Origin: Gavia stellata
Lineage: Eukaryota > Chordata > Aves > Gaviiformes > Gaviidae
Reading direction: 5' to 3'
Assembly (NCBI RefSeq): GCF_030936135.1
Contig: NC_082637.1
Span: forward strand, 3,410,001-3,474,000
Length of the DNA stretch: 64,000 nucleotides
Both the position numbers and the translations under genes were made by a program. A model generated the notes under the pieces. The model ran no database searches. It was not told the DNA's origin and was given only the letters and a program-made list of their open reading frames with translations. Shown here piece after piece: positions 15,801 through 29,600 of the stretch (its first letter is position 1; each line of letters begins with the position of its first letter).

Positions 15801-17050
15801 GCCAATTACTTTGATGGGCCTGATTCTGCAAGCAAAGGAAATTCTGACAGGTTAAATTGAATGTCATCCGCGTCTAAGGATGTCTAAACTAGCAATGAAT
15901 TCTGTGCAAAATTGTCTTTATTCAGACGTGTTCATAGAACACAGTTAAATTCTAGCCACAAAGCTGATCTAATGACAGTAATACAATATATGCTGTTATT
16001 ACCCAAATGTAGCAATCACACTCCAGCCTTTTGGAAGTTGTTGGGCATGCTGCTAAGGTTCAGTCCTTGGAGTGAGTCCTTCTCGGTTTCTGTACAATGC
16101 AGAACATTATTGCTGAAAGAACAGTCTTTTTTCAGAGGCTGCAGGTAAAGGAAATGAAGAGAAATTTAATTTATGCTTAGATTAACTAAATCTGCTGTCA
16201 ATGAGAACTAATACTGTTTCATTAAACTGCCTAATGCATGAAAGAAGGGATTATCTTCTTTGTGCACTTTTCTGATTGTTAGAACATGCTCGATGAACCA
16301 AATCATATTTGGGGTTTCGCAGACTGTCATTATTTTTGCTTTTCAATGAACCTGAGTGCAGCAGTTTAATTGGAATGGTCTAGAAGACCATGTTTGCCAC
16401 AGTGTTTCTCTTGCGTGAGAAATGTTTTTCGATCATAGTGCTGTATCTTTCTTTCATTGCTGTATCTGAAACATGAATTATTTGAAATGTTGTGAATAGA
16501 TGTATTTATACATAGATAGATGTAGCCGTACTTGTATTTTGCATGAGGATTGGTTTTCAATTCCTTTTTTGTGCGTACAGTCCTACCTCTTTTATAGCCG
16601 CTCTGTTGACTGTGCACCGTTTCTATGGCTGCAGCTGTCCGATCGAACACTGTGTGAACACGATGCCAAGCCCTATGCCAAGATTTTTGCTTTTATGTGG
16701 CAACGTATATGAAGCGGTTACACCTCACCTTTGCACTCCTGCTGTTTGCATATGCCCCATTTGCTCACACACGCCGTTTCCAGGTACGGGTAAGACCCGG
16801 GCTGCATATTTAGTGTCACGCACTGTGGTAACGAGATTATGCTCAGGATTAATTATATTGGGAAGGGTTTCCCTTTTGAAGGAACCACCAGGTACTTACA
16901 GAACCAGCTACCTATGGCACAAAACCCACCTCAGATAGGGAGGCGGGAGGTTACCCGAGGCAGGAACAACGAATTAAAGCAGCGTGAGGGCAGGGCCGTG
17001 CCTGGTAAATCCTCCCCCCCTCCGCCTCTCGGTCCCACTTGCTCGAGTTA
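12870..17050. other. Intergenic region between C18orf32 and DYM
   Basis: This AT-rich sequence has no recognised coding exon, RNA gene or repeat family. Open frames are short and unrelated to known proteins. The first part may be alternative C18orf32 3' UTR, with AATAAA at 13417 and 13467. The last 200 bp rises in GC toward the DYM promoter. Confidence 0.5.
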
Positions 17051-17251
17051 CCTCACGTCCCACTGACTTGAAAGACGGGTGGCAGAGGAGAGGAGGCCGA
17101 GGCAGTCAGCCCGTGCCCCCAACCACCCCGCGGGGTATCGAGAGAAGCCTCTTGCCGTAGGAAGGGCTCGCCCGGAGGATGACGACCAGCCCGTGGAAGC
17201 CCGTTGCACGCAGAGGCACGGGGCAGCGGCGGCGGGGCCTCCCCGCGCCCG

Positions 17252-17266
17252 ACTACACTTCCCGGC
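17252..17266 (+). promoter_or_regulatory. ZNF143-type (ACTACA..TCCC) promoter element
   Basis: ACTACACTTCCCGGC, followed by GTGCC, closely resembles the ACTACAANTCCCAGCATGC element bound by ZNF143/SBF and found near starts of many housekeeping genes. It lies 41 bp upstream of the NRF1 site. Binding is inferred from the motif only. Confidence 0.65.
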
Positions 17267-17306
17267 GTGCCCCGCGGCGGCGCCCCCGCCTTCCCCTGCC
17301 GGCCTG

Positions 17307-17318
17307 TGCGCATGCGCG
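17307..17318. promoter_or_regulatory. NRF1 site TGCGCATGCGCG
   Basis: This is an exact match to the palindromic NRF1 consensus YGCGCAYGCGCR, within the DYM CpG island just upstream of the presumed transcription start. Confidence 0.75.
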
Positions 17319-17329
17319 GCCGCACGCGT

Positions 17330-17634
17330 TGGCGACGTGGAAGGATGGAGGCGGGCGGCAGCGGTGGGTGCGCGCCTGCGCCGGGCGGGGGCCGTCGGGC
17401 AGCGCCCCCGCGGCGCGCGGGTGGGTGCGGGCAGCGGCGGAGGGGCGGGGGGCGGCGGCCCTTGAGGGGAGCGGGCCGGGCGGCCCCCGCGGCGGGGGCG
17501 CGGCTGCCGGGGCCCGCGGGAGCCGTCTCGGCGGCGGGCCGGGCCCGCCGGGGTGCCGGGGCCGCGGTACCGGCCGCCTCCTGCCGTACAGCGTTGTGGC
17601 GCGGCGGTGCGAGCGGACGGGCGCCGCTGACGGG
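17330..17634 (+). other. DYM: DYM exon 1 (5' UTR, inferred)
   Basis: The first exon is inferred from the CpG island, the motif cluster and a donor CGGG|GTAAGC at 17635. The start is not determined; about 17320-17350 is likely, given the NRF1 site. If it includes the ATG at 17345, the transcript carries a long upstream frame with no stop before the splice site. It joins the coding exon beginning at 30242. Confidence 0.55.
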
Positions 17635-20600
17635 GTAAGCGGGGCCTCGGCGGTACCTCCGGGCCCGCCCCGTCGCAGGGGGCTGGCGGGGCGGCCGAGG
17701 GGCGCGGGCAACGGCCGGTGGCGGCTGGACCCCGGCGGCTCTGCCCCGGGCCGCCCCGTCCCCGTGCAGTGCTGGCTCCGAAAGGGGAGGGAGCGCAGGG
17801 CGCTGCCGCACGCCCCTAAACGTCCCGCTTGTCCCGACGCCCTCGTGGCTCGGCCCCGTATCGCGATAGAGGGCTGCGCTTGTGCTGTAGCTCTCAGCAC
17901 CGTCGCTGCGGAGAGTTCCCGGGGCCGCCGCCTCTGCCGGCTGTCCGCTCCCGGGGCACCGGCAGCCGCTGTGTCCCCGCCCGGGCAGGGGAGCCCGGGG
18001 CCCGCGGAGCCCCTCCGGGGACTCCCCGTCAGAGTCTCCAGGGCTGCCTCAGGGGCAGGCAGCTGTGCCTGCTGTCCCTCTACGGGCGGTCAAAACCAGA
18101 ACGAGAGAGGTTCATACCTGTCTTTCCTGTTTTGTACTCTTAATGACATTTCTTATCAGTGAAAAGACTATAAAATAGAATATTTTCCTTTCTGCTTTTG
18201 CCAACCAGGCGCTTTTTGTAGCGCTCAGTGATCGCTTTTGCAGTATAACGGTTCTGCTCGGTCTCCCTCTTGCCAGTTTGTTTTCATGCTTCTGAAGGGT
18301 AATATTTAGCAAGAGTGGGAAATAGTTTAAAAGAGAATTTGTGTCTTACCTTAACTGACATCGGGTTTTGTCTTGTATGCTTTCATGCCAAGTACTGTTT
18401 ATCTTTTTTTCATTTAATCTTTTGTGCTGAGTGTAGTGAGTTCGTGAGGCCGTAATCTGATTTCTTTCACTGTGTGTACCAAGGGATACCATGCTGGGCT
18501 GCAGTTATAATCATTTAAGGTATTTGTAGAAGTAAGTAGATTGTTAATATTTCCAGCATTGAGCGCTTTTTGAGTGCAGGGGAGTGGAAAGAAGCTCCCG
18601 GGGTGGTTTGGTCCGGTTTCCTAACGCAGGCTGCTGGGTTGTGTAATCCCCCATTTTGTCAATTCCCAAGTACAAACCGTTGAAGTTGCTCCAGCTGGGG
18701 TGACTTAAAAATCATCATTGCTCCTTAGATTGCCAGGAGCTCAGGCAGGCCTCGTTTTGCTCTCTGCCTGGGCTGTTTTCTCTTTTCACCTTGCTGCTGC
18801 ATCAGGAGAAGCCCGTGGATGGCCCTGGGGGTGTTGGACCCTGCTCAGCACTTTCACCTGGCTGAAGCAACCATCAGCTCCTTCTTTTCCAGTCCTGTGC
18901 TGATGTTTTACTAGCACAGCATCTACTGCTTGGTATTTTTTGATAAATTCAGTAGAAAAGTAGTTATAGCAAATTAAGACTAAACTTAGATGGCTCTGGT
19001 GCTCCTGCTGATTTTATCAGGTGAATAGGAGGATCCCAGGATGTTTTTAGCATGCAGATGACTGACAGAAGAAACGAAAAGTAAGAAATCCTGTCTGGTG
19101 GCTGATGAACTGTTGTCAAAGTGGACGGTTAAAGATGATAATGATATTTCCTCAAAGTGTATTCTCTAGAGTGGAAAGCCTATTGCGCCTTACAGTAGTT
19201 GCGCACTTTGGCAAGTATAATTTCATTGGCAGTAGGCCCTGGAGATAGGCAATACAAATCATGATGTGTAGTATAATATAAAATTAGGTGTACATACAAA
19301 ACAGATCTGTCCTTCTGTACAACATGCATTTTTTTATGCTGTAGATAGACTTCTAGCTCTGAGAAGCATTTAAAGCAGAGACAAATAGCTCTGTTGTAAA
19401 AATACGTGTAATGCCCATTTATGGGAAGAGTATAGTTGCCAAAATAATTCTATAACCTTTGAAATATAGCAAAATATACCAATATTTTTAAAAAATGCAG
19501 ACCTTTAATAAACATCTAAGCATCTTTCTGAAGCTTATAACGTAGTTGAATTTTTCTTTTTGAAACATCACTTTGGCTGTTAGACAAGTTTTATTTACGT
19601 CTGAGAGTGAAATAGGAAGAAAATCTTAAATACGTGTAACAGTAATCTTAACATTCCTTCTGTAAAGAGAGAATGATACCAAGCTGGAAGGTACTTGGAC
19701 TATTAAATTGTGCTGGGTTTAGCAGGACTTGTGTCATATCCAACCCAGCTGCCCATTTTAATTACGGTAGTAACTGAGTGAATTACTATAAATTGATACT
19801 TAGATAGGTATACCGAGTATAAAAAAAGAAAAAATAGAGAGGGACAAATTCATCAATAATCATAAAACACTTTCATATCGAACAAAATTTCCAACACCAT
19901 GATCTGTCATGGATTTTCAGGTAGTTTGTGTAAAATTGTGCTTTTGAAAACCATTGCTGCATTTGTGGTAATAAAAGTCTCTTTTTGGCCACTGGAAGAA
20001 GATCTGGTCAAACCAGTAATATTGGTACTGATATGCAGTGTATTCTTAAGCTTCTCGGTATGGGTTGTGCGTATTCTTGATTAGTCTTTTTAAGCTCTGT
20101 ATTCTATTGATATTCTTGTTTAAAGTTCAGTTTGTTCTTCTTGTTTTATAGTTCTGGTACAGCTGTCCTGCAAGCAGCAAGAATCTCACTGGCGAGGGCA
20201 AACAAAACCTTGAAAGAAATATCTGCCCACTGCAAAGAGCAGAATTACTATTTGAATTTTCACTTCTTGACACTTCTGAAAAATATATTATACACCTGTA
20301 GTAGTTATTTAACAGGTGGAGAAAAGTTGAGCCTTTTACACAGAAATAAAAGGTGTGTTTGTCCCAGCCTTCCTCCCTTCTAATGGTGTTTTGCTAATCA
20401 GATTAAATAAATTATTTCTACCTGTATTCCAGAAAACACTCTGTGTTTGAGTTCTGACTTTTACTAGGAACCATAGGAATGTAAGAGTAAGGATAGAGGT
20501 AATTATCTTTTTTTTCATTGCCTCCGCACCACTTCTCCTTCCCTCTATCATAGGATGTATTTCTAAAACTGATGCTGTCATTCTACCCCCAAATTGGCAG

Positions 20601-23600
20601 GCTTGGTGCGGTAATTACTTAATAAAATGTTATGACTGGAATCACAGGAGGTCAGAAAAATGCTCTTTATAGTTTTTGTAGCTTTAAATGTCGTTAATTC
20701 GTGACAAATTTTAGAGGCTTTTGAACCTTCAGGGAGATACGGCCACGAGTATCGTGTTTTAGTGTGGGAGTGTAACTAGCAGCATTAAAAATGGACAAAA
20801 TTAAGGAGTCCCTAACAGATCTTGTGCAATTTTATATTAATGAACTAGAGACATGTTTTGTTGCATGTGTATAAACTAGACAAAGCGGTACTTAAATGCT
20901 ATAAATGCTTATTTACCTCTAAAAGTTAAATGGAAGCTCTGTGAAGTGACATCAGTTTCTTAACAGAAAGGTGTTTGTGATATTCGCATCCTGTCAGCAA
21001 AACTCCTTTGAGAGGCTTAATACATACCTGCTGTCTTGCCTCTGACAAAATATTGTGACTGAGGGGAGAGAGGACGAATAAGCTTAATATAAATTAGTTG
21101 TGTCGCTTAATGGGTTTCTTACCCCGCTTAATGGGTATGTGCTAATGTAAGGGCCGATACATGGTGGATGGAAATAGATAGTTTTGGGGTTTAGGTCTTC
21201 AAAACAAGATCATCATTAGCCAGAAACACGTATTTGCCTATTGGTGTTCAGTGCCATAATGTAACATTTTCATATTTTTCAGAGCACTGCGTATCGGATG
21301 TTTTTGTTCTGAGGCAAAAGGTTGGAACAGTGAGAAGGAATGGCATTTTTATGTCAAGCTTTTTTGGATCTTGTATAACTTTAGAGAAAGGCAGTTTGGG
21401 GTTGGTTTTTTTTTTTTTTTTTTCCTCCCACGAGTCAGTAGTTCCAGTTCAGGACAAGGCTGTGAAGGTGACTAGTAGTTCATCCGAAATAAGCTATTTT
21501 GAGATTAATAAACAGACATCTCCTTAGTGATCAAAATTAGTAGGTCTGATCACCACAACAGTAACCTGTTGGTTGGTGAATATACGTTGTTATAGAGAAT
21601 GAAAGAAAATGTCTGTTAGGTTCCTGAGACGGCACTGAGAAAGTACATAAGCTGTACATTTCAGTCTCATTTGTAGAGATTAGGTTTTCGTTTTTCTGTC
21701 ACCTCCTTTTCAGAACACTTTATGAAATATTGGCAAACCGTGGGATTACTGTAGGGTGAACTGACAAAGACGAAGGTGATTTATAGCATCTCTCGTTGAG
21801 CAGTTTGGTCAATGACCATGATGTCTGGGCTCACTCACATCCGATTTCTTCTGCTTGAAATATGCTATCTAACCAGGGTGGTCTTGAAAAATCCCTTCTT
21901 CAGTTGTGAGCAGAACAACTGTCCTGTAGGTGGGACGCGAAGTAAGCAGATTGTGCTCTTCAGAATTAGGCTTTTATTGACAGCTGACTCCCACGTAAAA
22001 TGCGTGTGGAAAAGGAACTGGAGCAGAAAACACAGTATCGTCACTGTTTTTTGCCTTCCCTATGAGGGCCTTTCTTTGCCTGCGGTAAATCTATCAAGAT
22101 TAATCACTTCTTCTACGTGAAAGACTCTTTAGGCTTCAGTGGAACCCGTAAGGACCATACTAATGTCACTGCAGTGCTGTTTTGTTCAGGCTCTTGCTAC
22201 AGAAGAGGAAGGCGCTAGAACAAGTTACCGGCCAGGAAGATGAAAAAAAGCATCCAGCAGAGTAAACAGTCGACAAGTCAGATTAAATTATCTTGAGAGC
22301 TACCTAAAGACTTTAAGATGTGGTTTTCTTTATTTTTCTTGTACTTAAGGATTGTGTGGACCACTTCCTAATTGTGTTGCATTTCTTGCTGCTGTCCCAA
22401 AGTAGATCTGTCCGAAGGTATTGACCTTTAAGGAAAGATAATTTGGTACCTGGTGAATGGTTAGCGTGCTGTGCTGCTGCAAAAATATATTAAAGGACTG
22501 TAGATATAGCGGAGACTTTCATGATATCCCAGACAGTAGCTGTCAAACTTGGTAGAGTCTGAAAAATAGTGGATAGAGGAGAAATGGAGAATTTGGCCAA
22601 TATCTAGAAAGTTATGAAAGAAGGTGTTTGCCCCCAGGTTGCAAAGCTTGACCCCTTTATGGTCAACCAGGTTCTCTAAAAGAGTTCATGTGTTGTATTT
22701 TTCACAAAACCAGCTTGCCTGTCTCCTGCTTTGCACAAAATCTTTTTTTTTTCTGCGTATGTTTTTTTTCTTTTTTGGTGCTTGCATGTGTCTGAATGCT
22801 TTCAGCGTGGAAAAGTAAGAGGCGTGGGTAAAGGGAATTGGAGAAAGGAGTGGTCGCCAAATATGCGGTAGAAAAGGGGAGGAAAATTACAAATCGGTAC
22901 AGTGAAAAGTAAAATGATCAGAAAGAGTCTTTCCTGTGTAACTCATTAACTTAAAAACGGTAGGAAACGTTTTTAATTTGCAGTCGTGAAGGATGCATTT
23001 ATTCCATTCTGAAATCTCCCCTGCTGCTTGGTTATAAGTGTCTGGTGTATAAGAGAAGGTAAATTCTTGGTAGTGGTTTGATTGCGTTTGATTGCCAGGC
23101 ATTAAGTTATAGCTGAAATATTTTGACTTGTTAACATGCTTTAAAAATAAAGGTTATTTCAGTGCTTTTCTCTGATGAAAAATGGCAAAAATTCCTAAAT
23201 TCTGAGGATTGTAAAGATTTTTTTTTTTCTAAAGATCCCTTTTATGGGCATGAGTTCTCATTGCCATATATTTCTGCATCATTAGTTTTGTTTAGCAAAA
23301 CTTTATCAATTTAATTGGTAAAAATACAATTCTTACACTTTGGTACCTCATTTTCGAGTATGTGTGAAGTCTAATGAACGATCTCTCGGTATTAGTGAAG
23401 TACTTGTATAACTGTTCTTATCTTTGAAGAAAGATCAAATCACATTTCTTGGTTTGTTTTTTTTTTTCCCCACTCTCACTACCAGCACCAAAACTTCCCC
23501 AAACAATTCCCCAAGTGGTGCGGTTGAATAAACACTTTACATGCCAGGAAAGCTGCAAAGCCAGCCTTATTACGGGAACCTTGTCACTTTGCTTTTCAGA

Positions 23601-26600
23601 TATATAAGGGCATGCTTTGGAGAGCTAACTGAACTGTGATTTGAATTACAAGGTCTACTTATTATTTGTTGGCTTCTTTGCTGGAAGTGGGCAGAAAGCA
23701 ACCAGAGGGTATGTAGAGAAGAGAAACTGTAGGTTAGCTGCTGAAATCAAAGCTTTTTGGTTTTTACAGCATCAGTGTTCATTTCTACAATTAAGATCTG
23801 TTAGTCCTTTTCTGGTACCTTTGGCTACGTGTGGTACCCAAGTTGCTTTCCTCTTGGAAAATTGTTCTGTACGCCACCATAGGTATTTCTAGCAGCAGTT
23901 AATCAATACAAAGATTCTGATTTTTAGATACGTTGGGGAACGAGGTGACATTGTTTCTTTAGGCGTATGTTTTTATTTGGAGCATTTCTTTCGCGTCCCG
24001 AAGTGCTGCGTAGTTGTTTACTGATGGACAGAAATAGCATCTCTTAGGTCATGAAGATTTTGCAGTCTTTGGGATGTGATGAAACGTGGTACAGGCTTAG
24101 CGAAGCCGAGGTGCAGAGGGGTGAGGATTAAAGCAGTACATGCAAGCACTTGTTCAGATCAGCTGGGACCTAGTTGATCTCCTGTCTTTGGTTTGACTAC
24201 TTCCCTTTCAGCGGACCTAGAGATGTTTTGAGATATTTTGTGTGTTGCGTGGAAAATAGGAACGTCTCATAAGGGAGTAAGCTAGGACAGAGCATTGAGA
24301 CTGTGACAGAAATAGGCTAGTGAGTTGCAAAAGCTGGTGTGCTGGGAGCAGAAAGTTGAGGATCTTAATAAAGATGGCAAAAAAAGCAGGACTTCTGGTT
24401 TACTGCAGCTTTCCCTGCTCTAGTAAAGCAGGTTGAAACACATTAAACAAAAATTTCCCATGAACAAACTTCAGGGCTGTGCAGCTGCTTTAGACCACTA
24501 CCTCTGGCGTGCTTTAGACTACTAACTCTGATCCTGCACGTGAATATACATCTACAAGGTGTAACTTAGGTTATCTTTAGCTGTGGATGCGATACCTGTT
24601 TATAAGTTGTGTAGGGAAGTGTTGCGTATGATACTTAGTCCACAAAGCATTTGATCCTTAAGTATAAATATTACTGTAATATGAATGAGTAGGCGGAATT
24701 CAAATATATCGCGTGGATAGTAAAAATTCAACTATCGGAGCGGAATGATACCAACTGTTAATATATCTTCTGTGTCTTCTGTTGCGTGGGGAATTATATA
24801 GTATTGCAGTAGTCTCATAGCTGTGTGGGAAGTTTTATGTTAGGATTTTGTGGGACTTTTCAGTGTCTCATGGGTGAAAGATGGTCTGAAACCTACAGTT
24901 CTTGGATGCAAATAGGAATCAGCCAAAAACCTCACTGCAGCAGCTTTGCTAATACTTCAATAAGCAGCATTACATCTGAAACGTTCTCATCTTTACGGTG
25001 ATATTGGCTGCTTTGCTTGAAAGGAGAACAATGTCCATTTGTTTTAGTTCACAAAGCAGCAAAAACTATAAAGGTAACCAAAGTGCTGTTACATATGGAA
25101 ATGAAATGTTGTTAGGTTTCCAAATGTGTAATGGCATAATTTCTTAATTTATTTTCCTATGGTTGTGTTAAAGATCCAACCTAGAGACCAGATCGGAGGT
25201 GGCGTGGTAGAATCATCTACATGACTGTCTTGAATTCTTACACTTTAAAGTACTCATTTAAAAAAAAAAAAAGTATCTCTAATCTATATTATTCAGGTTG
25301 TCTGCGGACTCAGCCAGACAATCATGGCAGGGATAGTTTTGGAAGGGAGAGCTGGCTATACTGGATGGATTAACAAAATGTCAGAATTGGCAATTAAGTT
25401 CTGAGACCAGTAGGAGATTTAATACTTAATGGAACTATAATTACTTGTCTAAAATTATTTAAATAGAAGGCTTAGAGAGCATGACAAGTTTTTTCCAAGT
25501 TCAACAGTACACAGACTGTACCTTGAGTTACACTGATGAGTTCAGACACAGCATGAATGTATTGCTGAATTGCTTTTAACTTGAAGAGGGAAAACTATAT
25601 TCTTGTAAACATTGTTAATAATTAATATTACTATCCCTTCTAAAAGATTTTAAACTCAGGATTTATATCTGTCCCTAGCTATTTGAGATTGGAATGAGTC
25701 CTGATGTGCAAAACAAACTCCCTCGTGTTTGCTCTGAAGCGTCTGCTTCTGCGTCGTGGAGCCGAGTTCTGGGACTGAACAGATGTTGGATTTAACAGAG
25801 CATGACGATTGTGGACCGGGCTGTGATTCTTTGGGGGTGGTCCCAGCTTGCTGAGAAAGAAAGAATTGTTGGTAGAGGTAATAATATTGTATTAAACTAA
25901 ATGACTTGCTAATAAATTGTGTCTGTATTTTTTTAGCAAATAGTTAGATTAATTGCTTTTTAAGAGAAGTCTTTTTTAATGAACCGTGCATTTATTTAGT
26001 GTATTTCAAGACAAAAAAATTTAGATTTCATTGGTAATTTACTGCTGGAGTTAGGACTATCTTTTCTGGAGTGAAAGGGGATTTCCTATTACTTGGTGTT
26101 TCTTGTGAGTATCCCGCTTTAGCATGTGAGGAAGCAGAATCTGTTTAACCTTGTCTTCTGAAGTGACTTTGGGATCCCTCAGAGCAGCCCTTCTGTGCAG
26201 TGGGGGCTGATACGAAAGTCAAGTTTAGGGTAAATCATGGATAAGTGAGGATTAGATACTGTTTAAAAAATACTGTGGTAATTGTGTTCCAAGTACTGAC
26301 CACCCTTTTATGTCATCTGAAGACTTGAACCTCTACTGTCTTGACCAGCATACAGGTTTAGAGGCACAGCAGTAGTGCCTCTTAATCAAAAGCGATCTGC
26401 AAATGTAAGTAGTTACGTATTTATGAGTGACCTTTTCAGCTAAAGGCATCTGTTTCTAAAAGAAACATGTCTGTTATTTAATAGCATGCTTGAAAATTAT
26501 TTAAGGTGGTGACTGGAATTTAATGTATTATTTAACAGCATCTGTCTTGGAAACATATTGGAGATCATGGATAGCATGTAACCATCTAAGTTAAAGCATT

Positions 26601-29600
26601 GAGGTTAAACTGTTACTGTTGTTAAAATGCCAGGAAATGTTGGTTTTTATTTTTTTTTATTTTAAATTATTTTTAGACATTGTCCTGGAGGATATTGATG
26701 CATTCTGAAGGAAAGACTTGTTTCCTCTGTCACCTGATGGCTGGAGTTCCTCAGAAATGTCTTTATTCAAAGCTGGGCCTATGGCTGTTGAGGTGGTAGG
26801 AGCTGAGGGTGCTCAGGCTGCATCACAAAGTCATCGCAGAGCACTTCAGCAAGCTTTGAGATGACATAAGTTCCTGATGGAAGGAGTTAGCTTTGTTACA
26901 CCCGTTGTTTGTTGTTTCTAAGTATGGTCATCTACAATAAGTATCAGTAGAACTTGCTGAGATTTTTTTTACTTTAGAGGAGTACGGTGAATACAATGTT
27001 CTTAGAGGAAAAAAAACCACCTGGAGAAAAATCTGCATGTTTATTCGATTGCTCTAAGATTTGTTGGCTCATAAATGAATAGAAGGAAAAGCTCTTAAAA
27101 GCTCACGTATCTACTACCTACTGCTACAAGCATTTAGCTACCAATTGGATTCTTTTGACAGATCTCAGTGGCTTGATATTTATTTCATTTAGTGTGTGTG
27201 GGGAAATCAGCTAGTGCCTTATTTTTCTGTCACTCTGAGGAGCCACTGTGGGGGGGAAAAAAAGCCCCAATCTTAGCAGTTTGTAAGGAGCCAGCCGGGT
27301 GTTAGGGCACGGGGAGAGCTCACAAGGGGTTTTAGCCGGCAACTCGCCCGGTTGATCAAGAGGGTATGGCTTTGGCCACAGAAGTGGGCATGTTCTTGGG
27401 TGGTGTGAATGTAACACTGGCCCTGAAAGTGGACAATAAATATTCTGCTAAATCTTGCTTTTAAAGCACTGTTTATTTTGAGGGATTTATTTTAATGGAA
27501 TTTAATCTACTGGGATACTGCAGGGAATCTGGAAAGTCTGCAGACTCTTTTCAAGAACTAGCTTGCAACCTGTTCCCATTGCTCTCCTATTTCTGGGGGA
27601 ATGGATTAAAGGGGGGGCTTTGGGAGCTGCAGCAAGGTGTGAGGATAGCTTGTAGAGAACAGAGAGGAGTGACTTGCCTTAGGAGGATGGGCTAAGGATT
27701 TAGGGCACAGTCAGAGTGCTGGCATGGGGAACTCAAGGGTTGTAGGTTAAGGTGGAGGAATTTGAAGGCAGGGCTCCAGCTACCTCTTGTTTATCTTCTC
27801 CCTTGGGTGTTCATCTTGGAGCAAGTGAGCTGCTGTGAGGGCGTGGGCTGGAAAGCAAGAGCAGAGGATGGGAACTTGACGTAGACATGGACTTGAGCTG
27901 TCTGTACTCGAAGAAATAAAGGTTTGAATGTATGACCTTTAAGTCATTTAAAGGTGCAGGGAAGGGATTTGAGCTGAAATATGGGTCCAGGGCCAACAGC
28001 ATTGTTGTTGGTTTCTGCAGTAGTTGGGCAAACCAGGGGCCGTAGAGCTGAGATGTCCGTGTACAAGCTGAACCTCGATTCTTCCGCTTCTAAGTGATGA
28101 TCCTGTATTCTCATGCATTACGCAAACAGGTTTCTCTTCTACTTTATAGCTTTAGTCTTCATTGGCTTTATTTCAAAGGTAGTGTACACTGAGTCTGGGG
28201 CTTTTTTCTTTGAGGCAGCAGAATTTGTATTCAGGTAAGATGCATTCATTCTGTTCTGTGAGTAAACATTCAAGCAAAGTTCTGGAAATCCTCTTAAACT
28301 AATTACATTTTATAATCCTTTAATGTTTCTCCACAGAATTCTCTGGCACAAACTACCATTTTCACTCCTAGGCTGCTTTTAAATTTCTCTTCCTGCAGGT
28401 AGTCCCCATGACAAAAATGGCTTCTGCAAATGCTATAGATGGTGTCTTCAGAGCTTTTTGCTAAATGAGACATAGATGAGGTTATAAAGTTAGTGTATCT
28501 CCCTCCCCTTTGGTCAGATATAAAGGGAGGAGGTAGAAACCAAACCGGCTGATAAAAACAGCTCCCTCGGTGCCTGATGGCAGAGTTACAGCAGTGGAGT
28601 TGTTACAAGAGCAGATATATTGAGTCAGTGTAAAGTTTCATCTTGCTGTATCCTGTCTTCTAGAGCAGCTAATAGTGATGGTGGAGGACACAGTACTGGA
28701 ATGGAGGGAAGGAGTGTGGAGTGGTATTTTCCCAGGCTACAGTGTCCTCTACAAACAAAATTTAGAAAATAATAAACATTTTCCTCATTTTTTAGGATCT
28801 CACCAATAAATACCTTTTTATTACTTGATAGTGTCCTATATTCTACTCTCCGCCTGTGCTGGCAGGAGAAATATTTGTTTCTGAAATATTTGTGCATTCA
28901 CTCTAAATCTCGGAATAAAAGTTCTTCGGATAGCCTCCATGACGGCTGCAAACATTGCAGCTTTTCATTGCATCTCTTTGTTTCTTTTTACTAACTTTTC
29001 CTCATTTATATACTGTTTTTTATTAATGTTAACTGCTACTAGAATGGTGTTTTCTGGCAGTAAATGATTCTGCAAAGATGATGAGTGTAAGAGAACCAGT
29101 ACTGGAGGGATTCTTGAAACAGATCCTATATCTTTGTCGAGACCAAGGGAAGAGTTGCTGCTGGGTAGTAGCTTACATCTTCTAATATAGCTGTCCCTGT
29201 TCTTATGTCTTATGCTAGTTCAGGAGGGATTATTTAGGCTACACGGTAATACATTGCACAGTGCTTTTATCTTGATGGGGCAGCTTTTTTTAATACAAAC
29301 TTTTAAAGCTATTAGTCGCAGTTATTTCTTCTCAAAAGATTATTGAAGCTGATGTCCTGGAAAGATATAAGATGCTTAGGAGCATCCCTGGCACAGAGTT
29401 AGTATCATCATCGTGTTTTTTTCCTTAATTGAAGTGTTTATAAAGGTGAGAAGTGCTGATAAGCAGCATGGAGAACTGAAATCTTGTCATTCTTCGCACA
29501 GATCAAGTACAACACAGCTAGTAATGAAAAGAGGATTTGGAGTGTGTCTCTACCAACTTCTGCGGTGTTGCTTCAAAAAGCAGTTGTGTTTCTGATGTGT

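Larger units (their letters stand above)
17060..18110. promoter_or_regulatory. DYM: Large CpG island / promoter of DYM
   Basis: About 1 kb of very GC- and CpG-rich DNA contains an ACTACACTTCCCGGC element (17252-17266), a perfect NRF1-type TGCGCATGCGCG (17307-17318) and many GC boxes, then a splice donor GTAAGC at 17635. It lacks a TATA box. The high GC content opens long frames on both strands (up to 327 codons) that are composition artefacts. Confidence 0.85.

Noticed and set aside
17053-18162. Several long frames on both strands (up to 327 codons)
   Set aside because: They are all confined to the DYM CpG island, with Gly/Arg/Pro/Ala-rich translations in overlapping frames. GC-driven lack of stops explains them. 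Only the ATG at 17345 is kept, as a possible upstream ORF.
20132-20383. Plus-strand frame starting after a TTTTATAG acceptor-like site in DYM intron 1
   Set aside because: It looks exon-like at the left, but no donor in phase or homology was seen, and dymeclin has no residues missing between exons 1 and 2.
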